From positions 723,282 to 787,281 of the forward strand of contig NW_019775380.1 in assembly GCF_001039355.2 (NCBI RefSeq): a stretch of DNA of 64,000 bases, in the 5' to 3' direction. The stretch comes from Lingula anatina (lineage: Eukaryota; Brachiopoda; Lingulata; Lingulida; Lingulidae). The position numbers were made by a program, and so were the translations under genes. This document shows, piece after piece, positions 24,829 through 35,144 of this stretch (positions are counted from its first letter, which is position 1; each line of letters begins with the position of its first letter). The notes under the pieces are model-generated. The model was not told the DNA's origin. It made no database searches and saw only the letters and a list, made by a program, of their open reading frames with translations.

Positions 24829-25069
24829 CTGAAAATGCCTCTTACTACATTTGTATAGATTTAACTTTATATAGTGATTTTTATAAATCAAGGCTCTACA
24901 ATTTTCCTACCAGAGTTGTTTAACAACGATTCTTTGCATAAATTAGAACATACATTGTACCTGAATATATACGTACAGTATCCATCACAGTACTAACAGA
25001 GTCTACATATAAGACAAAACAGCACACAGCTGAGAAAACACAAAAAGAGTTTCCCATCTTGTCATCTTG

Positions 25070-26933
25070 TTAACAGCAGCTAGTCCTTAAACATTTTCTT
25101 AAACAAGTTTTGGGTCTGGAGAGGTTCTTTGTGATGAGCCAAAAACTCCACTTGTATCCTCTATAATATGCTAATGTTGCTACAAGTATATTACCTGTGT
25201 TAATAACCTGAGATAAGTTGTTTTGAAACCTCTTGTTTAGAACAGTTTCTACCAGTGCCGGAACTGCATGTGACCCAGGTTCTAGCCATGGTTTGTTCCT
25301 CTCAGCCTCTGGTGGGATAGGTTCATGCTGACTGTGTGCTTCCCCCAGACCATCTCTAAAAACAATCCATGTTCATTTTGAATGTGATGGTAGAGCACCC
25401 CTCCATTTTGGCTGGAAGTGAAAATGAACTTTCTTTATAGACTTTGCCTTGACTGAATAAAGACTGATATCTGATCAGTGTTAGATCCCATTCCCATACC
25501 TAGATCAATCTAGCAGGATCAACCTATCTCTGCCTAAGTGGTGCTGATGCCTGGCACCCCTACTGAAGCTGTTAGGAAGTAATTAACAATCATTTAGCTG
25601 CTTCAGTAGGCATGTCAGACATCTAAGCTGCTTTATCCTGAACGCAACTTAGTCAGAATCTCCTCGGAGATGGGTCGATCATGCTAGATTGATCTAGGAA
25701 TGGGAATGGGGACTAAGTCCATATAATTTTTGTTACCTGATAAGTATATTATAATATACATACATAATTTATAATTTAAAGTGTATACTTAAATTTAGAC
25801 TGTGGTATTACACTGTGAGATTTTTGTCAAATAAATAAATAAACAAAACACTGCAGCAATATCTCACCAAAACATTTCCGTAGTCTTGCTCGCATTCCCA
25901 ATAGTGAGAGTATAATTTATATGTCTTTGGTCCATGCATCCAGATCTCTTGTACTCTTTGTCCGTCCAGCATAAAATATAAAATTGCAAAAAAAGAGCTT
26001 TTAAATTCTTAGTTTATAACTCTATTAAAAAAAGAAAACATCTGCGATGGAAAAAAAAGCTCACTTATTTTCTCTACCTGAAAATATAGAAAATGGTGCA
26101 ACAGTTTGTGTTGTTCCCATGCATATCTACTCACAGTGATATCAGATTCTTCTTTCCAAGATTTTTTGCCCCATGCCAAATAAGCCATACATGTTTTATC
26201 CCAGGTCAATTTTTTCCTGGAATATTGAGTTTGCATAAAATTAGATGGATATACTAGAATAACAAAAATGTGTAACTTTATAATCACATACATGACATGT
26301 AGTCACATTTCAAATAATGAATTTGCTTTCTAATTATAATATTAAGACGTAAATGGCATGTACTTGCCTAAGTGTGCAACATTGGCATCTGTGAGAACTT
26401 CTGTGAGAACCAGTTTAAACCAGAAACACCATTAAAGATTAAAATGCTCCTTATTCACGTAACTTTTAATTAGCAAAAAATATTGTCATGTTTTGTGAAC
26501 ATTCAGATACCAATTTTTTAAAAATTTTTAGCCCAAAATCACAATCATGACATCACCTGTAAGATGACAAGTGTGTAAATGTCAATTTATTTGGTCACTG
26601 AACACTGAAGATTTATCTGATACCCAAAAGAATGTACGTAAGGTAGTAAGTAAGGAGTTATTGGCAAAGACTAAGTAACATGATCCTAAAATCTTTATGT
26701 GTTTCATGAAAAGACTAGATTATCCGGCTTCTTCCTTAGGAATAAACTGTGAGTCACAAAACCGCATTTCAGTTACAGTATCCAGCAAACATTAACTATT
26801 TCAGTAGGTGAGATAGTAATTAAGCCTACATGTATCGCAGCAGTACCCAGTACGAGTGGTTTGGGAGTGCAAATGCGTTACAGGAGGAAACGTTAGCGCT
26901 TACTTACGCTACTTACCTTCCACTACCAGGCAT
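25070..26933 (-). CDS. Unrecognised minus-strand gene, incomplete model
   Basis: Exon 1 (26933-26917) reads MPGSG plus two bases and ends at GTAAGT. Exon 2 (26216-26135) follows an AG acceptor, continues in frame as RKKLTWDKTCMAYLAWGKK and ends at GTGAGT. A third open block (about 25945-25868, reading IWMHGPKTYKLYSHYWECEQ, donor GTGAGA) fits the phase but needs a weak GAG acceptor. A fourth block (25355-25070) follows a good acceptor and reads EAHSQHEPIPPEAERNKPW, but its phase does not match block three. An exon may be missing, or the blocks may belong to different transcripts. The last block could also end at a GTAATA donor (25194). No family is recognised. The composition and splice sites make coding likely, at least for exons 1-2. 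A palindromic MITE sits in the intron before the fourth block. Confidence 0.4.
25481..25716. mobile_element. Palindromic MITE, family copy 2
   Basis: The left arm CCATTCCCATACCTAGATC is mirrored by GATCTAGGAATGGGAATGG on the right. The centre has GGAAGTAATTAAC and paired AAGCTG / CAGCTT-like sub-arms. This is one of the best preserved palindromes of the family in the window. Confidence 0.75.
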
Positions 26934-27116
26934 TTTGGTTTCCCCGCCACGTGCACGGTACCTTCCTACATGTATTTGAAAACTGCTCATAGTGAATATA
27001 ACTTGATTACCTGTTAAGGTTCTCTAAACATGCGTGGTCTCTCATCACTCATGAATTGTGTTTGTTTACATCTCGAATCTGACTCGAGAACCCGCGTTAT
27101 TTCAAACTGTGTCAAG

Positions 27117-27150
27117 ATGTCTTACAAACGGGGCGTGGCAGCTGCAGACG
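27117..27150 (+). CDS. Candidate first coding exon (MSYKRGVAAAD)
   Basis: An ATG in a GC-richer patch opens 11 codons and one base, then meets GTGATT, a possible but not strong donor. It lies 183 bases from the divergent minus-strand start codon at 26933. Joining it to the ankyrin exon at 29.5 kb gives an early stop, so its gene is unknown. Confidence 0.25.
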
Positions 27151-27153
27151 GTG

Positions 27154-27154
<1 letters not shown>

Positions 27155-27192
<38 letters not shown>
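27155..27192. repeat. (TTA)n microsatellite
   Basis: About 12 TTA units lie directly after the candidate exon donor. Confidence 0.95.
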
Positions 27193-27880
27193 GATATTGA
27201 TTAAGGCCATTTATCTGTCATGTTATGTTTTAAACGTTGTAATTGTCCTTAGATGAATTCAACAAGAAGTAACTGTTGCACTAAAAATGTGTTTTAAATG
27301 TTAATATTAGCACTGTAACATTAATGTGATTTATTCTGAAATGTGAGGCCTACATAAGGAGCTACGGGCAAATGGCTTCGACAATATCAGTTTATTTTGT
27401 AATACGTTTACATGCACACATTATGAGAACAATGGAAAACGACGAATAATTTATATTCCCATTGACCGTCGCCTGACGGCCGCACTTAGTCTTAGAAATG
27501 CCAACAAAACTGCATGAACAAAATAATTTGTGAAATATTTCGTAATCCTATAGACAGCAGACTCACTGACATAACTGCCAATCACACAAAATTATACTGC
27601 AAAGAGTTACCGGTACTTTTCATATCGTCATGCAGTATTGAACACGTGCACACCCCTTGTTTGTAAACAAACCACTGCACAGCTCAAAGTCAGAAGCTCG
27701 ATCCCTCCGCCAGAAGTCCCACACGGCACAGTAGGCTACTGAGCCTGGTCCTGCAAAAGAAATTGGCAGCAATTGACGGCCCAACCTGCTCCTTGACATC
27801 AAAATTAAACCTAGCAACACTAAAAAATATCAGGGAAAAAAACTGGAAAAATCACTAATTTCTCTCACAGAACTTCATTC

Positions 27881-28045
27881 GTCTATAACAGTGCGTGATT
27901 AACAGTCCGTGATTGGACAAGAATTTTTTTTTGTGTTTTTTTTCTATAACAGTCCGTGATTGGACAAGAATTTTTTTTGTGTGTGTTTTTTTTCTATAAC
28001 AGTCCGTGATTGGACAAGAATTTTTTTTTTTGTGTTTTTTTTTTT
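27881..28045 (+). repeat. Tandem repeat, unit about 54 bp
   Basis: Three units carry CTATAACAGTCCGTGATTGG followed by ACAAGAA, a long T-run, GTGT and another T-run. Units differ mainly in T-run length; the first has a short internal variation (GTGCGTGATTAACAG). Confidence 0.85.
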
Positions 28046-28153
28046 TTGCGGTAGGTGTGTTGGGTCATTTGTAGTAAGTATAAAGTACTGGAAGAGTGGT
28101 TGTGTCAATATTAAGGAAGAAAAAGAGCAAAAACTCTGGCCACCCCCCCCCCC

Positions 28154-28154
28154 N
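28154..28154. other. Assembly gap (single N) after a C-run
   Basis: The N follows eleven or more C, a sequence that commonly stops assembly. Sequence after it continues the noncoding region. Confidence 0.95.
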
Positions 28155-28843
28155 GCGAAATGTTTAAATAAATATGGGGCGGGGGGGTATACTTTTTCGA
28201 GAGAGCCAGGGCGATTTTATTGTATGCACTTCGCACTGCTTCAGCAGGATTTCTGCACTCAAAGTCAAGGGATAAACAAGAAATATCATTAAATACAGTG
28301 CACATTAACAACCTACCAATCAATTGTATATACTCTAAACAGCAGTGTACAGAAAAGATTGCATCTTTTGCTATGATAACGCTGTTTCATCAAACTTGAA
28401 ATTTAAACGAATTTTAACCAAACACGTAATTAAAACTTATTACAGCAGGTGATTAGTTGCACGTATTTTTTATTTCATTTTTGTCATTTTGTAATAATCA
28501 ACACATTTGACTTATAAAATTATTTAATTATTTCAGAACGCCTAATGAGTGTACATGTAAAGGCACACGCTCACAGGTAGCGCGTGTCGATGTGGCAGTT
28601 GACAAACCTAAATCAAGCTGTCTAATTAATCTAGCCCTTCATTCATACTTCACTTTTTCAGTTGGCTTGAGCATGTCGTGACTCTTATCGTTTCACCTTT
28701 AGAAGCCAAAATTAAGATGAAAGGGCAACATCGGTAAATTAATTATATTTCATTCAATTACAAAATTCTATTTTTGAAAATGTCTACGAAGTTTGGAATG
28801 CGGTGAATAAACAGAAATATCGTCAGTGCTTGAACCATGGTTA

Positions 28844-28869
28844 AACCAAGGAGTTATAACTCCTTGGTT
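28844..28869. repeat. 26-bp perfect palindrome
   Basis: AACCAAGGAGTTA is followed immediately by its exact reverse complement. The function is unknown; it could be the remnant of a small inverted-repeat element. Confidence 0.8.
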
Positions 28870-29348
28870 AAACCCAACATTTAGTCTTCCATGTCTTAAC
28901 AAAGGGCACGTGCCGTTCTACACCAGAACAATGCTTGGGACTAGCGGGGCGTATGATTGCACAGGCTGCTTGACGGGACACGATGTAGACAGCGGGGAGT
29001 CCGAGATGGTTACGATTGATAACTTAACAGCTTAAACTGTCGCTATTTGCCCTGTTATTATCCACGCGGGGGTTATCAGGAGTCACGGTCGCACTGACCG
29101 TGACCTACTGTGAACGGTCTTATTGGCCTAGCTGTACCTGTACTTGGTTAATTGAAGCTTTTACATTAAATATTACATTACACATTTTTTAGCAGGGTCT
29201 TACATGAATATGTAATACTAGTTGCCATAGTAAATAGCATCTCTCTTTTTCTTTATCTTTCCACAAACCCTGACCAAAACAACATTTGTACTTGACTGCT
29301 GCTCTAGGATACCAGTAGCATCATATACATATATTGTACTATATATAC

Positions 29349-29351
<3 letters not shown>

Positions 29352-29435
<84 letters not shown>
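29352..29435. repeat. Long (TA)n microsatellite
   Basis: About 84 bases of TA lie shortly before the acceptor of the ankyrin exon. Confidence 0.95.
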
Positions 29436-29438
<3 letters not shown>

Positions 29439-29488
29439 TTTTGTTTTCTTTACAGCATGTCTCATCTGTCTTCCATGATTGAAATGTA

Positions 29489-30157
29489 ATGGGTCAAGAA
29501 CCTTCCAAACAACTGCGAAAAGCCATTAATGAAAATGATATCAGCAGAGTGAAAAACATTTTAAGTTATGCAGGCACAAATGCAAAGGATCTTTGTGAAG
29601 AGCCGTTTGAGCTGACTAACTGTTTATCATTCTGGCCTAAGTACAGCAATGCCTTGCATTATGCTCTGTACAAAGGCCACTTGGAAATTTTGGAACTAAT
29701 CGTAAAGGCTGGTGCAAATGTCAACTCCACTGCTGTCGATCTTGGCTGGACCCCCTTACATGTCTGTGGCAGATATAACTTAGTAGATGCTGCTAAATTA
29801 TTGTTAAGTCATGGTGCTGACTTATATGCCTTTGATAACAAGGGAAGGTATCCAATACACAGCGCATGCATGTCTCCTTATGTATTTGACACATCGCCCA
29901 TAGTGGAACTCTTCCTTGCAAGTGCCCCTTCTGGGCCTACTGAGTATGCTGGTGCAAAGGATTTTTCTGGAAAGACCCCTCTGCATGAGGCAGCAAGGTC
30001 ACAGAAAGTGGTTGTGATTGGTGTATTGAAGAGGGCAGGAGTGGACACGGAGGTTAAGTGTAGCAAAGGTCTTACTCCAAGGGATGAAGGGAAGTGGTAC
30101 CCATGGGTTTTGCAGGCGTTAGATGAAGATGTAAAAGAAGACATGGAAAAAGTGTAA
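29489..30157 (+). CDS. Ankyrin-repeat protein with predicted N-myristoylation site
   Basis: This is a single open exon of 222 codons, from ATG to TAA. An intron acceptor (TTTACAG ending at 29456) precedes it, so the 5'UTR is spliced. After about 50 N-terminal residues come four ankyrin repeats, each with the usual helix-turn pattern: [52 protein letters not shown] and [12 protein letters not shown]. The N-terminus is M-G-Q-E-P-S-K, with Gly2 and Ser6 as in N-myristoyltransferase substrates, so membrane attachment is plausible. The residues after the repeats are short and acidic ([11 protein letters not shown]). Ankyrin repeats mediate protein binding; no catalytic domain is present. No closer family was recognised. 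A few early upstream ATGs lie in the presumed 5'UTR (29457, 29475 and 29486). Confidence 0.88.
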   Translation: MGQEPSKQLRKAINENDISRVKNILSYAGTNAKDLCEEPFELTNCLSFWPKYSNALHYALYKGHLEILELIVKAGANVNSTAVDLGWTPLHVCGRYNLVDAAKLLLSHGADLYAFDNKGRYPIHSACMSPYVFDTSPIVELFLASAPSGPTEYAGAKDFSGKTPLHEAARSQKVVVIGVLKRAGVDTEVKCSKGLTPRDEGKWYPWVLQALDEDVKEDMEKV

Positions 30158-31324
30158 ATTCCGCTTGTGATACACTGTATATTGAAACTTTATATATAGA
30201 TTTAGTCATGCCAATATTTCAAAATGAGGTGTGTGTGTTAGAATTGAAGCTACTGCTATGAAATGTATGCAGTTTAATCTGAAAGGCAAAGTCAAAGTTG
30301 GTCTGTTAACAGTAGATTTCGTAGCTGCCCAATGCTTGCAGTTTTGACCCTGCTTGGAAAAAAGTGTATGCCATTTAATAATGCCCTCAAGTGGATATTG
30401 GATAATGAATATTTATATATGGATATTTATATATGTAGAGGTATTCTATGCCCCAAACTAAGAACTAAAATAAATCTCCAAGCATTTCACTTGAGATTTC
30501 AAAGGATTTAGTTTTAAAAGAGTTGCCCTCCACCTTTCACATTCTGAACTTGTCAATTTATTTGATATGTTAGAAACTTCACCCAAATCAAAATGTTATT
30601 TTTACAAAAAAGGAGCAGAATTTTGTTTTATATGTTCAGACATTAATTAGAACTTGATTAATCAGAGAAATGTCAGTTAAATGGTAACATGAAAAAGGGA
30701 ATTATGTATATTTCTTTCCACGAACATTTCCATCTGTATGTGTAAATTTATCTTTGTTCTTTCTCATGATGAAGTGAAGTGTTGGGTAGTACCAAACATG
30801 AAGAGCTCCGTACTAGTTAATTCAAACAAAGCATTCAGACAGTGGTGCTTACAAGTCCAGTGATTTGAATCCAGTTTATTAAAACATTTTACCTAATATG
30901 ATTTATACAGGGGGATGGACAATACATAATTGTACATTCCTGCATTATGGCATATAAATTGTCTTTCTTTGTAGTCTTCTTTAAAGAAATACAGGATGTG
31001 TGCCATGTTTAAATACAGCTCTAAAAAGCTTCTAGTCTGTAATAATTTTTTTAATCAAAGATCTGTTTATTTGTTATATTGTACTGAGCAAAATCATGTT
31101 ATTCAGGATCTTGCTTTTTACATTTAAATTTTGTATCATTGTTGTAAATCTAAAAAATACAGTGCAGCCTTTATCCAATATAACAAAATGCTGATTAAGT
31201 TTTGGAGTACATTTATGTAAACTGTTTAATTCTTTTTTAGTGGATTATACTTAATCATTTTTAAGATTTGAAAGTACAATGTCTGTGATATCATTTGGTG
31301 ATGCCTTTTGGTGGTATCAATAAA
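30158..31324 (+). other. 3'UTR of the ankyrin gene with poly(A) signal
   Basis: AATAAA at 31319-31324 is followed within 30 bases by a TG-rich tract (CTGCTGTGGTGG), the usual arrangement of a cleavage site. That gives a 3'UTR of about 1.17 kb with no coding potential. Confidence 0.55.
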
Positions 31325-31879
31325 ATTAAATTTTAATTGTTCTGCTGTGGTGGTTTTTCTCTTGATGTCACAGAAGGAGTACTGCATGTCTAATGAAATT
31401 GATCAGAAAGCACGCAACTTGTGAAAATGCAAAATTAGTTTTTAAAACCCAAATAAATTAATAAATTTATAGAGTACACTTATACAAGACATCTGATAAT
31501 GATACCTCATGTTTAAATGACTATACACTGTATTATAATTAATAGTTTTTTACTTATATACAATATCAAACAAAAATAACAAATGATTATTTTTTCAATT
31601 TGAAAAATTAGTGATTTTACAGATTCTGCACTTTTTTAATCATAACTCTTTAACATAAGGACACTCCTTTCAAGTGGTACAACAAAACTAATAGACTACT
31701 ACTACTGCAGACTACCTGGACAATGAAACACTTTTCCAGCAGACATGAAAGCAACTGTGTTTTGACATACAGGGGCCAGTTTTACGAAGCAGTAACATTC
31801 AAACACCTGTTTCAAGGTCCCTCGTAAACAAGAGACTATTGCCAACTGGTTATTTTGCACAAAGACCAGTTAAAAACTC

Positions 31880-32365
31880 TCTTTACTGCAGGTCATATAC
31901 AGCAATGTGGGCAATGGGCACTGGACCACTTGCATTTGTAGCCAAACCACTGGAATCGTGTCGTTTTCAGTGATGAGGACAGATGTGAAGTTTTTAGGGT
32001 TGACAGTCGAATCCATGCCTGCAAGCATGTACAACAGGCATAAAACAATGCTTGTGTACTGCCTTGGGTGCAAGCAGGGGGTGGTAGCATCTCTGGTGCC
32101 GAGAGCCAGTTACTTTTTCTATAAGGCAACCTCAACCAGGATTCCTACAGAGACATGCTACAGCAAACAATGCTTCCTTTCACCACCTTCAGGAACAACT
32201 TTGAGTACCAAGATGACAACGTACCCACATATAGAGCCGGCAGAATCACTTTTTTTATTCAAAACCAAGGGGTCCAGCAACTGCCTGCAAACTCCACAGA
32301 TTTGAACCCAACTGAAAATCTGTGGGCGAAAGTCACTCACAGAATTGATAGCTACTATCATTAGC
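31880..32365 (+). pseudogene. Tc1/mariner transposase relic
   Basis: Fragments in shifting frames match the Tc1 catalytic core order. First comes VVFSDEDRCEVF (first catalytic Asp region). Then an interrupted stretch follows. A last frame has QDDNVPTYRA and then STDLNPTENLWAKV, which carries the second Asp and the final Glu. Stops and frameshifts separate the fragments, the N-terminal DNA-binding part is not visible, and no flanking terminal inverted repeats were found. It is a dead copy. Confidence 0.7.
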
Positions 32366-32734
32366 CGTAAATCGTGATGAACTATGACAGGCAATTATCA
32401 CTGTGTGGAATGATATCCCCATCCAAATTTGAGAAACTTGTAAAAGGATATGCCACGTGGTTGGAAGGTGCTGCAAGCAGCTGCTGGAAGCTTACCTGCC
32501 ATTGAATACTTTTCCTGATTTACTGTATGAGCTCTTTGACTTCAGCATACCACTGACTGGAGGCTAATATTTTTTTTAATATCTTTAATACTGACAAAAA
32601 ACTGGTGATATGGTTTTCTGGAGGTGTTCTTTTCTTTTAGATGTTATCTCATGTCAGATTTGATATTATTAACCAAAATATCTCACAACAGAAAACTAGA
32701 TATTTTATCACTCAGTGACATACTTTTTGGATCG

Positions 32735-33510
32735 TTGTGTTATTATTAAGGAAGAAATAGAACAAAAACTCTCCACCCCCCCCCCTCCAAATCCAGTTTT
32801 CAGGTGTGCTTTCTGACAATTTTTAAAGCTGAAATTGGGGGCTTTAATGAAGTGATCCAGGCACGTTTCCACACTTTTTATGAATGACAGGTGTGGTAGA
32901 TTGATTTTCATCACATTATGGAAAAATTGGTGACCGGTCATTTTTTGGTGATTTTGAGTGATTTTCATAAGGCGCGCGTATGGCAGTTTTCTTCAATTTT
33001 GGCCAGGTAGGGATGAAAATTTTTTTTCTTCATTATTGTGTCAGGTAGGTGTGTTTGGTCATTTGTAGTGAGGGTAAAGTACTGGAAGAGTGGTTGTGTC
33101 ATTATTAAGGAAGAAATAGAGCAAAAACTCTCTCCACCCCCCCCTTTCTCCAAATCCAGTTCTCAGGTGTGCTCTCTGGCAATTTTTAAAGCTGAAATTG
33201 GGGGCTTTAATGAAGTGATCCGGGCGTGTTTCCACATTTTTTATGAATGACAGATGTGCTAGATTGATTTTCATCACATTTCGGAAAAATTGGTGACCGG
33301 TCATTTTTGGGTGATTTTGAGTGATTTTCATAAGGCGCGTGTATGGCAGTTTTCTTTTATTTTGGCCAGGTAGGGATGAAATTTTTTTTCTTCATTATTG
33401 TGTCAGGTAGGTGTGTTTGGTCATTTGTAGTGAGGGTAAAGTACTGGAAGAGTGGTTTTGTCATTATTAAGGAAGAAATAGAGTAAAACTCTCTCCACCC
33501 CCTCTCTCCA
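32735..33510 (+). repeat. Tandem repeat, unit about 360 bp, just over two copies
   Basis: The landmark GAAGAAATAG occurs at 32751, 33110 and 33472 (in part), giving a period of 359-362. Each unit carries a C-run after AAAACTCTC, then GGTGACCGGTCATTTT, AAGGCGCG and GGTAGGTGTGTTTGGTCAT. Part of the same unit appears alone at 28050-28145. Confidence 0.85.
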
Positions 33511-35144
33511 AATGTTTGAGAGAAACTAAGAATGTTGGTGGCGACTTAATTGCTATAAAGCAGTGTGACATCTCTTAAGATGGAACTTATATTCTTTTAA
33601 TTATCAAATAGCAAAAAAACCTTTCATTTGAAGATTGGGCACAATTTTAGGAGGATTATGACGAAAATGACAGGACTTGACATCCTGAAACATCAAGAAG
33701 TATGATTTATTACTCTCTATTCCTTTGGAAATTATAAAGTATGTACATGCATATATCAACAAAAAGAACATGAAGGAATTAAATTATTTCTTAGGTTAAA
33801 GAAGCCATTGTTTTTTATTTTATTATTATTATTATTTCATACATCGTAAATACATGGATGTACTGTGCAACTGAAAATCATTGTATATTTACATCCTAAG
33901 CATTTTATGCACAAAAATTTCCATTTATTCAAAGTAGCATATAGCAACATCTTTGAATATTTGATACTTTTTTGTAGGCAAAAGTCCTATAAAACTGTCC
34001 ACTGTCACTGGTGATGACAAAAAATATTGCCAGGACAAGTACAAGATAAAGATCTGGTAACACCCCCTTCTGAAAGCAAGCTCTTAATTTGAAGAGAGAA
34101 TATCCCAATAGACCCTTGTGAAATACTGGTAAATATAGTCAAAATTTTAATGGTTTGCAGATATCCATTTTCACTCACTGAAACTTTACACTTGCAGTTT
34201 TTACCTAGATATATCATAATTATATCCTAATATCTTAGCGTGCGATTTTAACCCAAAAGTCGTGTCATCTGCAGCACAATTCTGAGGCATGTTGGTATCC
34301 ATTCTTTCCTTGTGGAGTGTAGAAAATATCTCACCAGATGACAAATGAAAACTTTGATAAGATTTTTTGAATCACCCTATTATCATCATGGCCATCAAGA
34401 TCATCACCATTACTAATCTGTGATATGAGCATCAATTCTGACCAGTCATATATTAAAGGGGACTTAATTTGCATATAAGAGAAAAAATGCATCTTTGGCT
34501 TTTCTCCAATATTTTCATTACTTTCAAAAAGTGAAGTCCCCTTTTGCTCACAAATTGGGACAACTTTGATCCACACGAACCGTTTGTAAATTATGCAATT
34601 AGAAATAATTTTATTTCACAGACATATACAGGGGGATCCAGGATTATATTAACCATCAAATTTCCGACAAGGGTGCATTGGGACTTGGACATAATAACGC
34701 TTCTGTGTCCAAGATTGGGATGAACACCACACCTAGACCGCTGCACCGACAAAGCACAAAATTTACATGGATCAAGTTGAGATTAAATGTGATCCAAATC
34801 CAGGAGATGGGTACCGTGGGGACTTTAGTCTAGAAAGGGTGCCAGCAGACGAGACAGGTTGGGACTAAAACCAGGTGTACTGCCAGCACTGGGCTGGTGA
34901 TACAATGAGCCAAAAACATAGTGAATTTTTCAATGTTTTACATTATTGCATTTTTTTCGTTTATTTCAACATTTCACACATTTGATAAATCCCACATTCG
35001 GAAGCAAAAAAGACATTTTATAAACATTATTCATAAGAGGCATTTCATTGATCTCATATAGCAGCTATCTAGCTATCTTCCAGTTTATGTCAGCTTTTTA
35101 ATTTCAAATATTAGGTCTCTCAAGCTGACACTCACAAAAAAAGA
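33511..35144. other. Noncoding stretch right of the tandem repeat
   Basis: No coding exon is supported on either strand. It includes the presumed 3'UTR of the minus-strand RNASEH2A gene at its right side. Confidence 0.45.

Larger units (their letters stand above)
27193..29450. other. Noncoding stretch with tandem repeats
   Basis: No supported coding exon was found. It contains the 54-bp tandem repeat (27881-28045), a fragment related to the 360-bp repeat (28050-28145), a gap at 28154 with adjoining C-run, a 26-bp palindrome (28844-28869) and a long TA microsatellite. Confidence 0.5.

Noticed and set aside
28826-29035. 69-codon frame over the 26-bp palindrome
   Set aside because: It starts at a non-ATG codon, and its repeated LNQGV/LN-like residues come from the palindrome. 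There is no splice or homology support.
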